64,000 nt of DNA from contig JAUQWM010000044.1 of NCBI GenBank assembly GCA_030835125.1, forward strand, positions 142,969 through 206,968, given 5' to 3'. The stretch comes from Gemmatimonadaceae bacterium (GTDB lineage: Bacteria > Gemmatimonadota > Gemmatimonadetes > Gemmatimonadales > Gemmatimonadaceae). Within the stretch, counting starts at the first letter, position 1. The number at the start of each line of letters is the position of its first letter. A program made the translations under genes and the position numbers. The notes beneath the pieces were generated by a model. It was not told the origin of the DNA. It saw only the letters and a list, made by a program, of their open reading frames with translations, and made no database searches. Shown here piece after piece: positions 38,501 to 47,700 of this stretch.

Positions 38501-39072
38501 AAGACCTGCTCGTTCAGCTCCGCCTGCCCCTCGCTGCGGTGCGCCTGCACCTCGAGGTAGTAGCGTCCCGGAAAGTGCTCGGCGTACCAGGTCGCGACGT
38601 CACGGGCGCTGTCGAGGTGGCCGGCCCGGAGGTGCGAGGCGACTTCGCCCGCCATGCAGGCCGAAGAAACGATGAGGCCCTCGCCGTATTGTTCGAGCAG
38701 CTCGCGGTCGATCCGGGGCCGCGAGTAGAAGCCCTCGGTGTAGCCGAGCGAGGTGAGCTTGACGAGGTTCCGATAGCCGGTGCGATCGGCGGCGAGGAGG
38801 ACGAGGTGGAAGTATGGCTTGACGTCGGGACCCATCCGGCCCCGCTGGCGTCGATCGCCGGGCGCGACGTAGGCTTCCATGCCGACGATCGGCTTCAGGC
38901 CGGCCTTCCGGGCCTTGTCCTGGAACTCCCACGCCGCGTGCAGGTTGCCATGGTCGGTGATCGCGAGCGCCGGCTGCTCGAGCTCGCGGGCGCGGGCAAT
39001 CAGGTCGTCGATGCGGTTCGCCCCGTCGAGCAGGGAGTACTCGCTATGGCAATGCAGGTGGACGAAACTCAT
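35512..39072 (-). CDS. dnaE: DNA polymerase III subunit alpha
   Basis: 1186 residues. PHP domain (FVHLHCHSEYSLLDG), palm with PDIDVDFCFERRGEVIEY carrying the catalytic aspartates and VGPGRGSAAGSVVAYALGI, the HTGVHAAGVVIAP thumb/finger region, and C-terminal HhH and OB-fold segments. The start at ATG 39072 gives the canonical N-terminus. Odd feature: residues about 530-552, between IFTQEVK and IVTQYDMNALEQSG, contain an insert with the repeat ESRVTSHESRV, encoded by four 7-bp copies (37418-37447). This is a translated copy of the intergenic heptad family in an otherwise short loop. accA follows after 2 bases. Confidence 0.97.
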   Translation of the reverse strand: MSFVHLHCHSEYSLLDGANRIDDLIARARELEQPALAITDHGNLHAAWEFQDKARKAGLKPIVGMEAYVAPGDRRQRGRMGPDVKPYFHLVLLAADRTGYRNLVKLTSLGYTEGFYSRPRIDRELLEQYGEGLIVSSACMAGEVASHLRAGHLDSARDVATWYAEHFPGRYYLEVQAHRSEGQAELNEQVFALSKDLGLPVIATNDSHFLKAESHDAHDVLLCIGLGKDREDRDRMRYDRGLYFKSHLEVAEHFPGRPDVLENTLAIAERCDLKLSKQISVPSFPLPAGATSENDLLVQLANEGAKGRYGDPLPDPVRERVDYELGVITNAAYAGYFLIVADFIRAARERGIPVGPGRGSAAGSVVAYALGIVDVDPLAYDLLFERFLNPERVSMPDIDVDFCFERRGEVIEYVREKYGKDAVGQIVTFGTLKSRAAVKDVGRVLGFTPAETDALAKLIPNQPNYSLTVKEAVEKIPEVAKLYRDDDRHRRLLDYAIALEGLSRHTGVHAAGVVIAPGPLDDYVPIFTQEVKGKRESASSGSAESRVTSHESRVIVTQYDMNALEQSGMLKMDFLGLTTLTVIHDTLQSIRSRTGSAPDLATIDMADPETYRMLRLGRTVGVFQFESPLATDMLRAMRCDRFDDLVASSALMRPGPLDAGMHRVYQRRKRGEEPVTYALPELRPILEPTYGVITYQEQVMRIAQVLAGISLAEADVLRKAVGKKDRDLILRELGKFTEKAVARGYDPRIIEELAAQIETFGRYGFNKSHSVAYSIISLQTAWLKCHHPADFMAALLSSAIGDTDSVVKFINESREIGLEVLPPDVNESGYKFTVVGDRRLRFGLGAIRNVGRGAIDSILAARRERPFEDIFDLAERVDLRLCNKRVFEALIHSGALDGLNGHRAQQLAVLDTAIQEAALKAAEKEVGQTSLFGAPEAPDGGREKDDGRAPALPNLAPLSESERLTREKEILGFYISGHPLEPFRAESELFATHAVAQLGTWTEGSVSIGAVVTAIKKQVSKRTGAEFARLTVEDFSGSSEILVFPEAWAALAHRVLPDIPVLIKGGYSRRDQGADNPTFIVETVQRFEELRVSGQVAVSIELAPAGANGDDQSSPEGSLLPEVFRDVRAVLDAHPGSAPVELRWKDGAGTSARLRSRTLKVAANGAALAELRALLGPGRVKLVRVA
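37418..37447 (-). repeat. In-frame heptad array inside dnaE
   Basis: Four copies of the 7-bp word CGAGTCA/TGACTCG. Because 3 x 7 = 21 nt, it is translated as a 7-residue repeat (SRVTSHE). A related word (GATTCGT) forms a short array at 51367-51387. Confidence 0.9.
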
Positions 39073-39151
39073 CGGTTCGAAACTAGCGGCGCCGCGTTGG
39101 CGTGGCAAACCTTGCATTCTCTTAACACATTGGCATTGCATCGCTTGAGTC

Positions 39152-40231
39152 ATGCGACGCCCGTCGCTTAGGCGCATCGGCCGCGTGGCGCTGGCCATCG
39201 TGGCCGGGATGGCGGCGCTGGTGGTCGCGACGCCGCTCGGGCGGTACGTGCTGCGGGCGGCCTGGGAGGAGGGGAAGATCCTCCTGCGGCGTCGGCCGAT
39301 TGTCGAGGTGCTCGCCGACTCGACGACACCGGCGGCGGTGCGCGAGCGGCTCCGGCTGGTCGCCGACGCGCGGACGTTTGCCGTCGAGGCGCTCGGGCTG
39401 TCGGCGGGCGAGAGCTTCACGACGTTCGCGCAACTGGACCGGGACACGCTCGTCCTCGTGCTCTCGGCGGCGTACCGTGACCGGCTCGAGGCGTACCGGT
39501 GGTGGTTCCCGGTGGTGGGGCGGCTGCCCTACAAGGGCTGGTTCCGGCGGGACGACGCCGTCCGGGCGCGGGACGACTTCCAGGCGCGGGGCTTCGACAC
39601 CTACCTCCGGCCGGCGTCGGCCTTCAGCACGTTAGGCTGGTTCAACGACCCGCTGCTGTCGACGACGCTGCGCGGGGACACCACCTGGCTGGCGAACACG
39701 GTGATCCACGAACTGTCGCACAACACGCTGTTCGTGAAGGGGAACGCCGAGTTCAGCGAGTCGTTCGCCAGCTTCATCGGCGCGCGCGGGGCCGAGGCGT
39801 TCTTCGTGGCGCGCGGGGCGCCGGGCGCGGCGCGGGAGGTGGCGCTGGACTGGGCGAACGACCAGGTGCTGGGCCAGTTCTGGCAGGACGTCGCGGTGTC
39901 GCTCGACTCCGCGTACGGGGCCTGGCCGGCGGACAGCGCGGCGCGGGTGGCGGCGCGGGACTCGGTATACGCGCGGGCGCGGCGGCTGCTGGTCGACCGC
40001 ATTGCCCCGGTGCTGCACGGGGTCCCGGCGGCGCGCCTCGAGGCCATTCCCCTGGACAACGCGGCGCTGCTGGCGCGCCGGGTCTACGCCCAGCAGCTGG
40101 ACGTGTTCGACTCGGTGTGGGTGCGCAACGGGCGCGACCTCCGGCGGACCATTGCCGCCATCCGGGCCGCGGTCGACGGCGCCGCGCGCCCCTTCGAAGC
40201 GTTGCGGAGGGCGGGCGTCCGCGATCCCTGA
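39152..40231 (+). CDS. Predicted aminopeptidase (DUF2265/PF10023 type) zinc protease
   Basis: 359 residues. N-terminal membrane anchor (RVALAIVAGMAALVVATPLG), then a family-typical body: EVLADSTTPAAVRERLRLV, FPVVGRLPYKGWF, ARDDFQARGFDTYLRPASAF, STLGWFNDPLLST. The zinc motif NTVIHELSHNTLFV is followed by the third-ligand segment FSESFASFIGARGA. Substrate unknown. Divergent from dnaE across an 80-base gap. It carries one ACGTTAGGC word at 39629, read as Thr-Leu-Gly. Confidence 0.85.
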   Translation: MRRPSLRRIGRVALAIVAGMAALVVATPLGRYVLRAAWEEGKILLRRRPIVEVLADSTTPAAVRERLRLVADARTFAVEALGLSAGESFTTFAQLDRDTLVLVLSAAYRDRLEAYRWWFPVVGRLPYKGWFRRDDAVRARDDFQARGFDTYLRPASAFSTLGWFNDPLLSTTLRGDTTWLANTVIHELSHNTLFVKGNAEFSESFASFIGARGAEAFFVARGAPGAAREVALDWANDQVLGQFWQDVAVSLDSAYGAWPADSAARVAARDSVYARARRLLVDRIAPVLHGVPAARLEAIPLDNAALLARRVYAQQLDVFDSVWVRNGRDLRRTIAAIRAAVDGAARPFEALRRAGVRDP

Positions 40232-40249
40232 CGGCGCCCGGGGACCCGC

Positions 40250-41920
40250 CTAACGATCGAAGTCCAGGGTCGGGAGGAACCGGGGGATCGCCCGGGCCGG
40301 CTTCGCCTGCTCGAACGCGTACGCCAGGGCGAGCAGCCGGGCCTCGCTCCACGCCGGGCCAGTGAAGGAAATCCCCACCGGCAGGCCCAGCACGTCACCG
40401 GCCGGCACCGTCACCCGCGGATAGCCGGCGACCGCGCTCAGCGACGACCCGGTCAGCATGGGATGGTCGCCGTTGAGCAGGTCACTCGAGAACGCCGGTC
40501 CGGCCGCGATCAGGACGATGGCATCGAGCTGGTGGTCGGCGATCGCCTTGTCGATGCCCAGGGTCCGGGTCAGCGTGCGGCATCGGGCCAGCGCCGGTCG
40601 GTAGTCCGGCGTCAACCGACCGTTCGTGACCTCGGCGGCCTCGAACCACTCCTGCCCGAACCACCGCAATTCCGTTTCGGCGTTCTCGATGTTGAAGCGG
40701 ATCAGGTCCGCCAGCGAGCGATGGCGCTCCCCGGGGCCGCGGGCGGCGAGGTACTCCCGGATCAGGTCCTTGAACTCGCACAGCAGGACGACGACCTCGG
40801 CCCGCTGGATCTCCTCGATCGAGGGCAGTTCCAGCTCCTCGACGATCGTCGCACCGGCCGCCTTCATGAGGTCGAGCGCTTCCATCAGGACCGCAGCCAC
40901 CGGGGAGCCGGTATCGCTCGCGATGCGCTGCACGCCGATCCGGGCGCCTTTCAGGGCTCCCTTGTCCAGGCCCTTCACGTAGTCCACCTGCGGTCGCGCG
41001 GGATCCTCGGTGGCGATGTCCCGACCGTCGACGCCGCCCATGACACCGAGCAGGATTGCCGCGTCGGTGACCGTGCGCGTCAGTGGCCCGGCGCTGTCCT
41101 GCGAGGACGAGATCGGAATGATCCCCGATCGGCTCAGCAGGCCGACCGTCGGCTTGATACCGACCAGTCCGTTGGCGCTCGCCGGGCAGGAAATCGAGCC
41201 GTCCGTCTCGACGCCGACGCCGAGCATCGCCAGGTTGGCCGAGATGGCGGCCGCCGTGCCTGAGCTGGACCCACACGCCGTCCGGTCGAGGACGTAGGGA
41301 TTCCGCGTAAGGCCGCCACGCGCGCTCCAGCCGCTGGTCGCCTTCGTTGAACGGCAGTTCGACCACTCGCTGAGGTTCGACTTCCCGAGCAGGATCGCCC
41401 CGGCCGCGCGCAGTCGCTCGACGATGTACGCGTCACGCGTCGGGCGCGATCCCAGGAGCGCCAGGGATCCGGCGGTCGTGTTCATCTCGTCGGCGGTGTC
41501 GATGACATCCTTCACGATCACCGGGATCCCGTGCAGCGGCCCGCGGATGTGTCCGGCAGCGCGCTCGGTATCGAGCTTGCGCGCGATGGCGAGCGCATCC
41601 GGGTTCAGCTCGATCACCGATCGCAGCGTGGGACCCGAGTGATCGATCACCGCGATGCGCGCGAGGTACAGTTCGACCACCTGCTCGGCGGTGAAGCGCC
41701 GCTGGGCATAGGCCTGCTGCAATCCGGCGACCGTCATCTCGCCGAGCACGAACGCCGTTTGCGCGGGCACGGAAGGCGCGGGGACGGCCCGGAACGACGC
41801 GGCAGATGGTATCGACGCCACCCCTCCCGACCACCCCGCTACTCCCACACCCGCCAGCGCCTGCAGGAACTGACGGCGGTCCGGGCCCGGCGCCCCCGGA
41901 CCAATGGGGTCAGACCCCAT
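40250..41920 (-). CDS. Amidase-signature family hydrolase with Tat-like signal
   Basis: 556 residues. N-terminal DRRQFLQALAGVGVAGW resembles a twin-arginine signal, implying export. The amidase-signature core has the catalytic Lys in PLHGIPVIVKDVIDT (about residue 137), the cis-Ser/nucleophile loop as CGSSSGTAAAISAN (about 216-229, a variant of the usual GGSSGG) and GVETDGSISCPASANGLVGI. Cleaves amide bonds; substrate unknown. The annotated start lies inside a 17-base palindrome (ATGGGGTCAGACCCCAT, 41904-41920), so the first residues may be repeat-derived. The stop lies inside a GCCTAACG word. Confidence 0.88.
   Translation of the reverse strand: MGSDPIGPGAPGPDRRQFLQALAGVGVAGWSGGVASIPSAASFRAVPAPSVPAQTAFVLGEMTVAGLQQAYAQRRFTAEQVVELYLARIAVIDHSGPTLRSVIELNPDALAIARKLDTERAAGHIRGPLHGIPVIVKDVIDTADEMNTTAGSLALLGSRPTRDAYIVERLRAAGAILLGKSNLSEWSNCRSTKATSGWSARGGLTRNPYVLDRTACGSSSGTAAAISANLAMLGVGVETDGSISCPASANGLVGIKPTVGLLSRSGIIPISSSQDSAGPLTRTVTDAAILLGVMGGVDGRDIATEDPARPQVDYVKGLDKGALKGARIGVQRIASDTGSPVAAVLMEALDLMKAAGATIVEELELPSIEEIQRAEVVVLLCEFKDLIREYLAARGPGERHRSLADLIRFNIENAETELRWFGQEWFEAAEVTNGRLTPDYRPALARCRTLTRTLGIDKAIADHQLDAIVLIAAGPAFSSDLLNGDHPMLTGSSLSAVAGYPRVTVPAGDVLGLPVGISFTGPAWSEARLLALAYAFEQAKPARAIPRFLPTLDFDR
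41904..41920. repeat. GGGGTCAGACCCC palindrome at the amidase start
   Basis: ATGGGGT-CAG-ACCCCAT, a 7-bp stem with 3-base loop. The GGGGTC-GACCCC core is familiar as a dispersed palindrome in many bacterial genomes. Only one copy is seen here. Confidence 0.6.
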
Positions 41921-42055
41921 CGCACATGTGTCTCGGCATCGTTATGTGTACGCGGGCCACGGGAATTCGTTGCCCACGATGCGACGCGAGACGTTTCTGG
42001 CACCGCGGGCAACGCGCGGACACTTGTGCGTCCGTTCGTCACAGGCCTGCCTCGC

Positions 42056-44122
42056 TCAGCCGGGCCCGAACCTCTTCTTCATCAACTCGCGCAAGTCGAG
42101 GGGGGCGACCGGTTCGACCGTCATGGGCGACTCATCCTGGAACTTCGGCACCACCCGCTGCATGGTGTCCCGCACGCCGGGGTCGAGGAAGCGCGAAAGC
42201 TGGTCGATCGTGTAGTCGGACCCGCGCCGGGTCGAGTAGGCGTTCAGCGGGTAGGTCACGGCGAGATGGTCGCGGGCGCGGGTCATGGCCACGTACATCA
42301 GGCGGCGCTCCTCCTCGAGTTCATCCTCGTCGCCTAACGCGCGGGCCATCGGAAACCAGCCGTCGACCGCCCAGAGCAGGAACACGGCGTCCCATTCCTT
42401 GCCCTTGGCGCTGTGCACGGTGCTCAGGATGAGCGCATCCTGCTCGTCGTCGGTTCCGCCGACGGCGAGGTCCTGCGTTCCCTGCGGGGGTTCCAGCGCG
42501 ATCGCGGCCAGGAAGGCGCCGCGGTCCGGGTAGCCTCCGGCGATCACCTGCAGCTGGTCCAGGTCGGAGAGGCGCGGCTCGACCCGGTCATACCGCTCGC
42601 GGAGGATGTCGTCGTACAGGACCCGGATCCGGGTGATGTCGGCCGCGACTTCATTCCCGCCCGACGGCCGGAGCCGAAGCTGCATCAGGAGTTCCGCGAG
42701 TCGCGCGTGGGCCTGACGGGCCCGGGGCGGGGGCGGGAACCGCTCGAACGCCTCGAGGGCCCACGCGCTCTCGGCCATCGCGGCTATGGCCGAGCGGGCA
42801 GTCGACTCGCCGATGCCCGGCAGCAGCTGGAGGAGCCGGAACCAGCTCACCTCGTCCCGAGGATTCTCGAGCACGCGGAGGAATGCCAGCACGTCCTTCA
42901 CGTGGGCGGCTTCGAGGAACTTGAGGCCGCCCCATTTCTCGAACGGGATCTTCCGGTTCGTGAGCTCGATCTCGAGGTCGGCCGACATGTAGGCGGCGCG
43001 GAACAGCACGGCCATCTCGCGCAGGGGGATGCCTTCCTCGTGCAGTTCGAGGAGGCGCTCGACGACGAACCGGGTCTGCTGCTGCTCGTCGTTGGTGGTG
43101 ACCAGCCAGGGTGGCTCGCCGCCCTGGCGATGGGTCCAGAGGTTCTTGGTGAACCGCTCGCTCGCGCGGGATATCAGGGTGTTGCTGGTGTCGAGGATCG
43201 GCTGGGTGCTGCGGTAGTTCTGCTCGAGCGCGATCATCGTGGTGCCCGGGAACTCCCGCGGGAACTCGAGGATGTTGCGGAAGCTCGCGCCGCGGAATGA
43301 ATAGATGCTCTGGGCGTCGTCGCCGACGACCGTGATGTTGCGGTGCTCGCCGCACAGGCCGCGGAGGATGCGGGCCTGGAGGATGTTCGTATCCTGGTAC
43401 TCGTCCACCAGGACGTGGTCGTAGAGCGCGGCGATCTTCGACCCGATGGCCGGATGCTCGAGGAGCAGGCACCAGAAGACCAGCAGGTCGTCGTAGTCGA
43501 CGAGGTTTCGCTCGGCCTTGCGTTGGGTGAAGTCGGCGTAGATGCGTGCGAAGTCGGCCTCGAACTCGACGAACCGCGGGAACTCCTCGGCGAGGATGCC
43601 GGCCACCGGCACCTCGGTGTTCACGTGGCGGGAGTAGACGTAGTGGAGGGTCTCCTTCCTGGGAAACCGCTTCTTGGCGTCTCCGTAGCCGAGTTGGGCG
43701 CGCGAGAGCTGGAGGAGGTCGGCGGCGTCTCCCTGGTCCATGATCGTGAAGTCGCCGGCGAGGCCCGCGGCCGGCCCGAACCGGCGGAGGAGGCGGTGGG
43801 CCGTTCCATGGAAAGTGCCGCCGTGGACCTGGCGGCTGGTGCCACCGACCAGCTGGACCGCTCGTCCCAGCATCTCCTGGGCGGCGCGCCTGGTGAAGGT
43901 GAGGAGGAGGATCCGTTCAGCGCTGACGCCTGACTGGAGGAGGTGGGCGACGCGATAGACGAGGGTTCGGGTCTTGCCGGTCCCGGCGCCGGCGACGATG
44001 AGGAGGGGTCCGTTGCCAAAAGTGGCCGCTGCGTGCTGCTCGGGATTGAGTTCCTGGGCGAAGTCCCGGGCCTGCGGGGCGTCGATGGTGGTGGCGCGAT
44101 CGTAGACCTTCGGGTCTGCCAT
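42056..44122 (-). CDS. UvrD/PcrA-type superfamily 1 DNA helicase
   Basis: 688 residues from ATG 44122. Motif I LLIVAGAGTGKTRTLVYR, Ia LLLTFTRRAAQEML, Walker B VLVDEYQDTNILQA, motif III VVGDDAQSIYSFRGA, motif IV MIALEQNYRSTQPIL, motif V ILSTVHSAKGKEWDAVFL, motif VI EEERRLMYVAMTRARD. A 3'-5' ATP-driven helicase for repair or replication restart; it could be the UvrD or PcrA ortholog or a paralog. A longer frame from 44323 would translate the heptad structure upstream (repeated AECRVQSAE) and is rejected as the start. One GCGTTAGGC word is read as Ala-Leu-Gly. Confidence 0.92.
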   Translation of the reverse strand: MADPKVYDRATTIDAPQARDFAQELNPEQHAAATFGNGPLLIVAGAGTGKTRTLVYRVAHLLQSGVSAERILLLTFTRRAAQEMLGRAVQLVGGTSRQVHGGTFHGTAHRLLRRFGPAAGLAGDFTIMDQGDAADLLQLSRAQLGYGDAKKRFPRKETLHYVYSRHVNTEVPVAGILAEEFPRFVEFEADFARIYADFTQRKAERNLVDYDDLLVFWCLLLEHPAIGSKIAALYDHVLVDEYQDTNILQARILRGLCGEHRNITVVGDDAQSIYSFRGASFRNILEFPREFPGTTMIALEQNYRSTQPILDTSNTLISRASERFTKNLWTHRQGGEPPWLVTTNDEQQQTRFVVERLLELHEEGIPLREMAVLFRAAYMSADLEIELTNRKIPFEKWGGLKFLEAAHVKDVLAFLRVLENPRDEVSWFRLLQLLPGIGESTARSAIAAMAESAWALEAFERFPPPPRARQAHARLAELLMQLRLRPSGGNEVAADITRIRVLYDDILRERYDRVEPRLSDLDQLQVIAGGYPDRGAFLAAIALEPPQGTQDLAVGGTDDEQDALILSTVHSAKGKEWDAVFLLWAVDGWFPMARALGDEDELEEERRLMYVAMTRARDHLAVTYPLNAYSTRRGSDYTIDQLSRFLDPGVRDTMQRVVPKFQDESPMTVEPVAPLDLRELMKKRFGPG

Positions 44123-44146
44123 GGGGGAAGGATAGCGGGGACGTCG

Positions 44147-44290
44147 AGCGCAAAGCGCAAAGGGGTGGAGGGCAGTGTTCTGGTGGCTTGGAGAGGCTTC
44201 TTCGTGGCAGGCAGGGCCACGGGAAGGCGGGGCAGCTCCGCTTTGCGCTTTGCGCTCCGCACTCTGCACTCTGCACTCTGCACTCAAAGT
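44147..44290. repeat. Heptad-arm structure upstream of the UvrD-type helicase
   Basis: A left arm at 44147-44170 (GAGCGCAAAGCGCAAAGGGG) and a longer right arm at 44230-44290 (GCTTTGC, GCTTTGC, GCTCCGC, ACTCTGC, ACTCTGC, ACTCTGC, ACTC steps). It joins two words found separately at 30261-30290 (AGAGTGC) and 30912-31058 (GCGCTTT). Confidence 0.85.
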
Positions 44291-44777
44291 GCCCTTCTCG
44301 GCTTTCCGCGTGACGGTTGGCATTGGTGTTCGTCAACACGGTCGGGCGCGGAGGTTAGTGGGGGCAAATACGGTTCAGTGGGTGAAGGAACCGGTTGCCG
44401 GCGTTCGAAACTGGACGAAGGGAGTCGGGATCAGGGGAGTCGCGGCGGTCGGCGGGCGGCTGGCCGGCGGTGGACATCGGGGCCGTATCTCACGCAGTGG
44501 GAAGGGCCTAAGTAACCGTTGTCTTCTTGACCCTCTCTCCTGGCGCCCCTATTATCAGCGCCTGAAAACCGATGGGAAAATGTCCGCCTGGCTGCGGAGG
44601 CGGGGAGAAGTGACGGGCCAAAACGTCGTGGGGTCTTCTGTCATTGAGACAAAGGCCGCATTGCGTCCTTTGGTCTGCACTCTTGTCGATCAGGGTCTCC
44701 GTGAAGACGGAACCGCAGGCAGGTGATGGGAAATGTTCGCAGGGAAGCAGGTAATCACACTCCAGAAGGGGGAAAGG
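44291..44777. other. Long leader region of the Ig-like lipoprotein gene
   Basis: About 490 bases without a supportable gene, between divergent genes. It contains a good promoter at 44527-44555 and therefore a ~215-base untranslated leader. Base composition is slightly less GC-rich than in the genes. No structured riboswitch class was recognised. Confidence 0.5.
44527..44555 (+). promoter_or_regulatory. Sigma-70-type promoter of the Ig-like lipoprotein gene
   Basis: TTGACC (44527-44532), a 17-bp spacer, TATTAT (44550-44555). Both boxes are close to consensus. Confidence 0.75.
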
Positions 44778-47700
44778 ATGCGGAAACTGTATCGATCGTT
44801 GCTGGCAACTGGCGCAGTCCTCGGACTGGCCGCTTGCGGTGACGACGTCTCAGTCACGCCACCGGCCGAAAACCCGATTGCAATCACGGGTATCTCGGTT
44901 TCTCCGCCGAGCGCGACGATCACGGTGGGTCAAACCACCCAGGTCAACGCGTCCGTGCAGACGAACGGTGGGACGGGGACGATCGACCTGACGGTGGCCT
45001 GGTCATCGTCGAACAACGCCGTTGCGACGGTGAACGCGAGCGGCCAGGTGACGGGTGTCGCCGCCGGTGACGCCGTGATCACGGCTCGCTCGAACGGCAA
45101 CACGGCGTACGCCGCGGGTGCCGCGGTCCGTGTCAACGCGCCGGCGACGCTGCCGAACGCGCTGCTCGGCCTGACGGTGACGCCCGGCAACGTTTCGATC
45201 GTGCAGGGCGGTACCGCGACCACGAGCACCATTGCGTCGACGTCGACGGGTGCCACGGTCACGTACGCGAATGCGAGCAGCAGCCCGAACTGCACGGTGC
45301 CGGCGACGGGTGCGAACCCGACGATCACGGCCGTGTCGGTCGGCACGTGCGTCATCAACATCACGGCGACCGGTAGCGGCACGGGCCTGGTGACGAACCA
45401 GATCGCCCAGGCGATCGCGGTGACGGTCACCGCGCAGCCGGTGGCGCTGACGAGCCTCACGGTTGCCCCGACGTCGTGGGCCTCCGTTCCGGGCGCGACG
45501 CAGGTGATCACGACCACGCACCAGGCTGCGGCCGGCGCGACGGTCGCCTATGCGAACTCCTCGAGCAACCCGGCTGTCGCCACGGTGACCGCCACGGGTG
45601 CCAACCCGACGATCACGGCGGTCGGCAATGGGACGGCCCAGATCACGATCCAGGCGACTGGTTCGGGCACGGGCCTGCAGACGAACTCGATCTCGCAGAT
45701 CGTGAACGTCGCCATCCAGGCTGCCTCGGTCTCGATCTCCTCGCTCACGACCTGCACCGGCGGTCCGCCGTGCGTCGTTGGCCCGGTGAACCTCGCCGGC
45801 GTCATGGGCCAGATCGAAGCCACGATGAACATCCAGTCCGGCAACCAGCAGATCGGCTCCGTCGCGGTCTTCATGGGCCAGCCGGTTGCGGGTAGCTGCA
45901 CGACGGGCGTCACCTACGTCGAGGCCGCGCGCCAGATCTTCGGCGTCAACGGCGCTCCGAGCGCTCCGGTGACCCTGAGCATCAACACCGCCAAGTTCGA
46001 CCCGACGACCTTCGCGCCGAACTGGCTGAACGGTCTCGAGTGCATCCAGGCCCGCCTGTTCCCGGTTTCGGGTCCGGCGCCGGATGCTTCCAACACGATC
46101 CAGTTCACGCTGACCAACCCTGACGTCGTGTACTTCGACGCGTCGACGGGCACCACGGGCGGCGCGGCTGGCCTCCAGCACACCGGCAACTCGGCGACCC
46201 AGGCGACTGGCGCCGCGAACACCTGGTGGAAGGGTGGCTTCACGTACACCGCGCACCCGGTCCTGTACTCGGGCGCCGCGAATGTCACGGGCATCACCTA
46301 CACCTCTTCGGCGTGCGGCACGGCGACGGCTACGGCCGCCCCGTGGACGGCGACGTTCAGCTGCTCCGGCGTCGAGTCGGCGCAGTCGATCACGAACAAC
46401 CCGGGTGACGTGACCATCACGTACGTCCCGGCTTACACGCTGACCGCTTCGCCGACAGGCTTCATGACGGCGGCTTCGGCCGGCTACGTGCCTGGCTCGC
46501 CGGTCTACTCGACGGTCACCACGCGCGAAGACAACGTCGGCCCGCGCACCCACACCCCGGTCTTCAACGCCCCGGGTGCTGGTGGCTGGCACGGCAACGG
46601 TTCGGCTGGCGTCCTCCTGGCGACCAGCACCTCGACGACGGCAGCCAAGGCCCCGACCAGCTACACGGTGACGGCCACGGACTTCGGCGTCGGCGGTTCG
46701 GTGGCGGGCTTCGGCCTGGCGCCGGCTCCGAGCATCACGGAGATGACCATCCCGGTCACCTTCGCCTCGGGCAGCACCCCGGCGGGCATTCCGCTGCCGG
46801 AGACGCTGAACCCGACCCCGTACTTCCTGCGCGGTGACCTGACCGCCGACATCCTTGGCAACTCCGGTGTCTCCACGAACACGGTTGGTGTCTCGGCGTG
46901 CGGTGGCGGCGTCCCCTCGGGTTCGACCTCGGTCTGCGCCCACACCTCGGTGTTCGGTGTCGACCTGAACGTGCTCGATGCGCAGTACGGTGATCGTACC
47001 AACTCGGCCTCGGTCGGCGTGATCTGGCAGGGTCTCACGACGCAGATCTACTCGGCCAACGCTACGACCGGCGGCGTCTCGCCTGGTACGGGCGCGACGG
47101 GCATCGCAGTCGCCGACTGGGATATCGCTGGCGGCCCGGATGGCGCGGCGGAGAACGTCCTGATCGACGCCATCGACACCCGTTCGGGTCTCGATAACCC
47201 GAGTGCGCTGACGCAGAAGATCGTCCGCTCGAACGCTGGCGGCACGACCAACTGCCTGGCCTTCGGTACCTACTCCATGAACACCATCCTGGTCGACAAC
47301 TACGTCCAGAGCGCGGCGCAGCAGCTTGACTGCGGCCTCGCCGCGGGCAGCCGTGTCGGCGAGTACACCTGGATGGGTTATGTCTCTGACCGCGCGGGCA
47401 ACGCCCGCCTGGCCAACAGCGCCGGTTCACCGCCGATGGCTGGTGCGATCTCGCAGTTGCAGATCGCGATCGACGAGGCGCTGCCGAACATCACGGGTAT
47501 CGGCTTCCAGACCGCGCTGTACGTGGGCGGTCAGCCGGCGACCTACAGCTTCTCCGCCAACGATGACCTCGAGCTGTGGCAGGGATCGGTCACGCTGGCG
47601 TACGCGGGGCACGCACCGGTCAACTTCCCCTATGGGGCGGCTGCGTACTCCACGGGTGCCTTCGGCACGTCGTTCGACGGTACGTTCGCGAACGTCGTGA

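Noticed and set aside
39073..39151. Promoter pair TTGCCA-17-TAGTTT for dnaE on the minus strand
   Set aside because: The -10 box is poor, and the predicted start would fall almost at the ATG; not strong enough to list.
44123..44323. N-terminal extension of the UvrD-type helicase
   Set aside because: It would translate the heptad structure (AECRVQSAE repeats); the family N-terminus fits ATG 44122.
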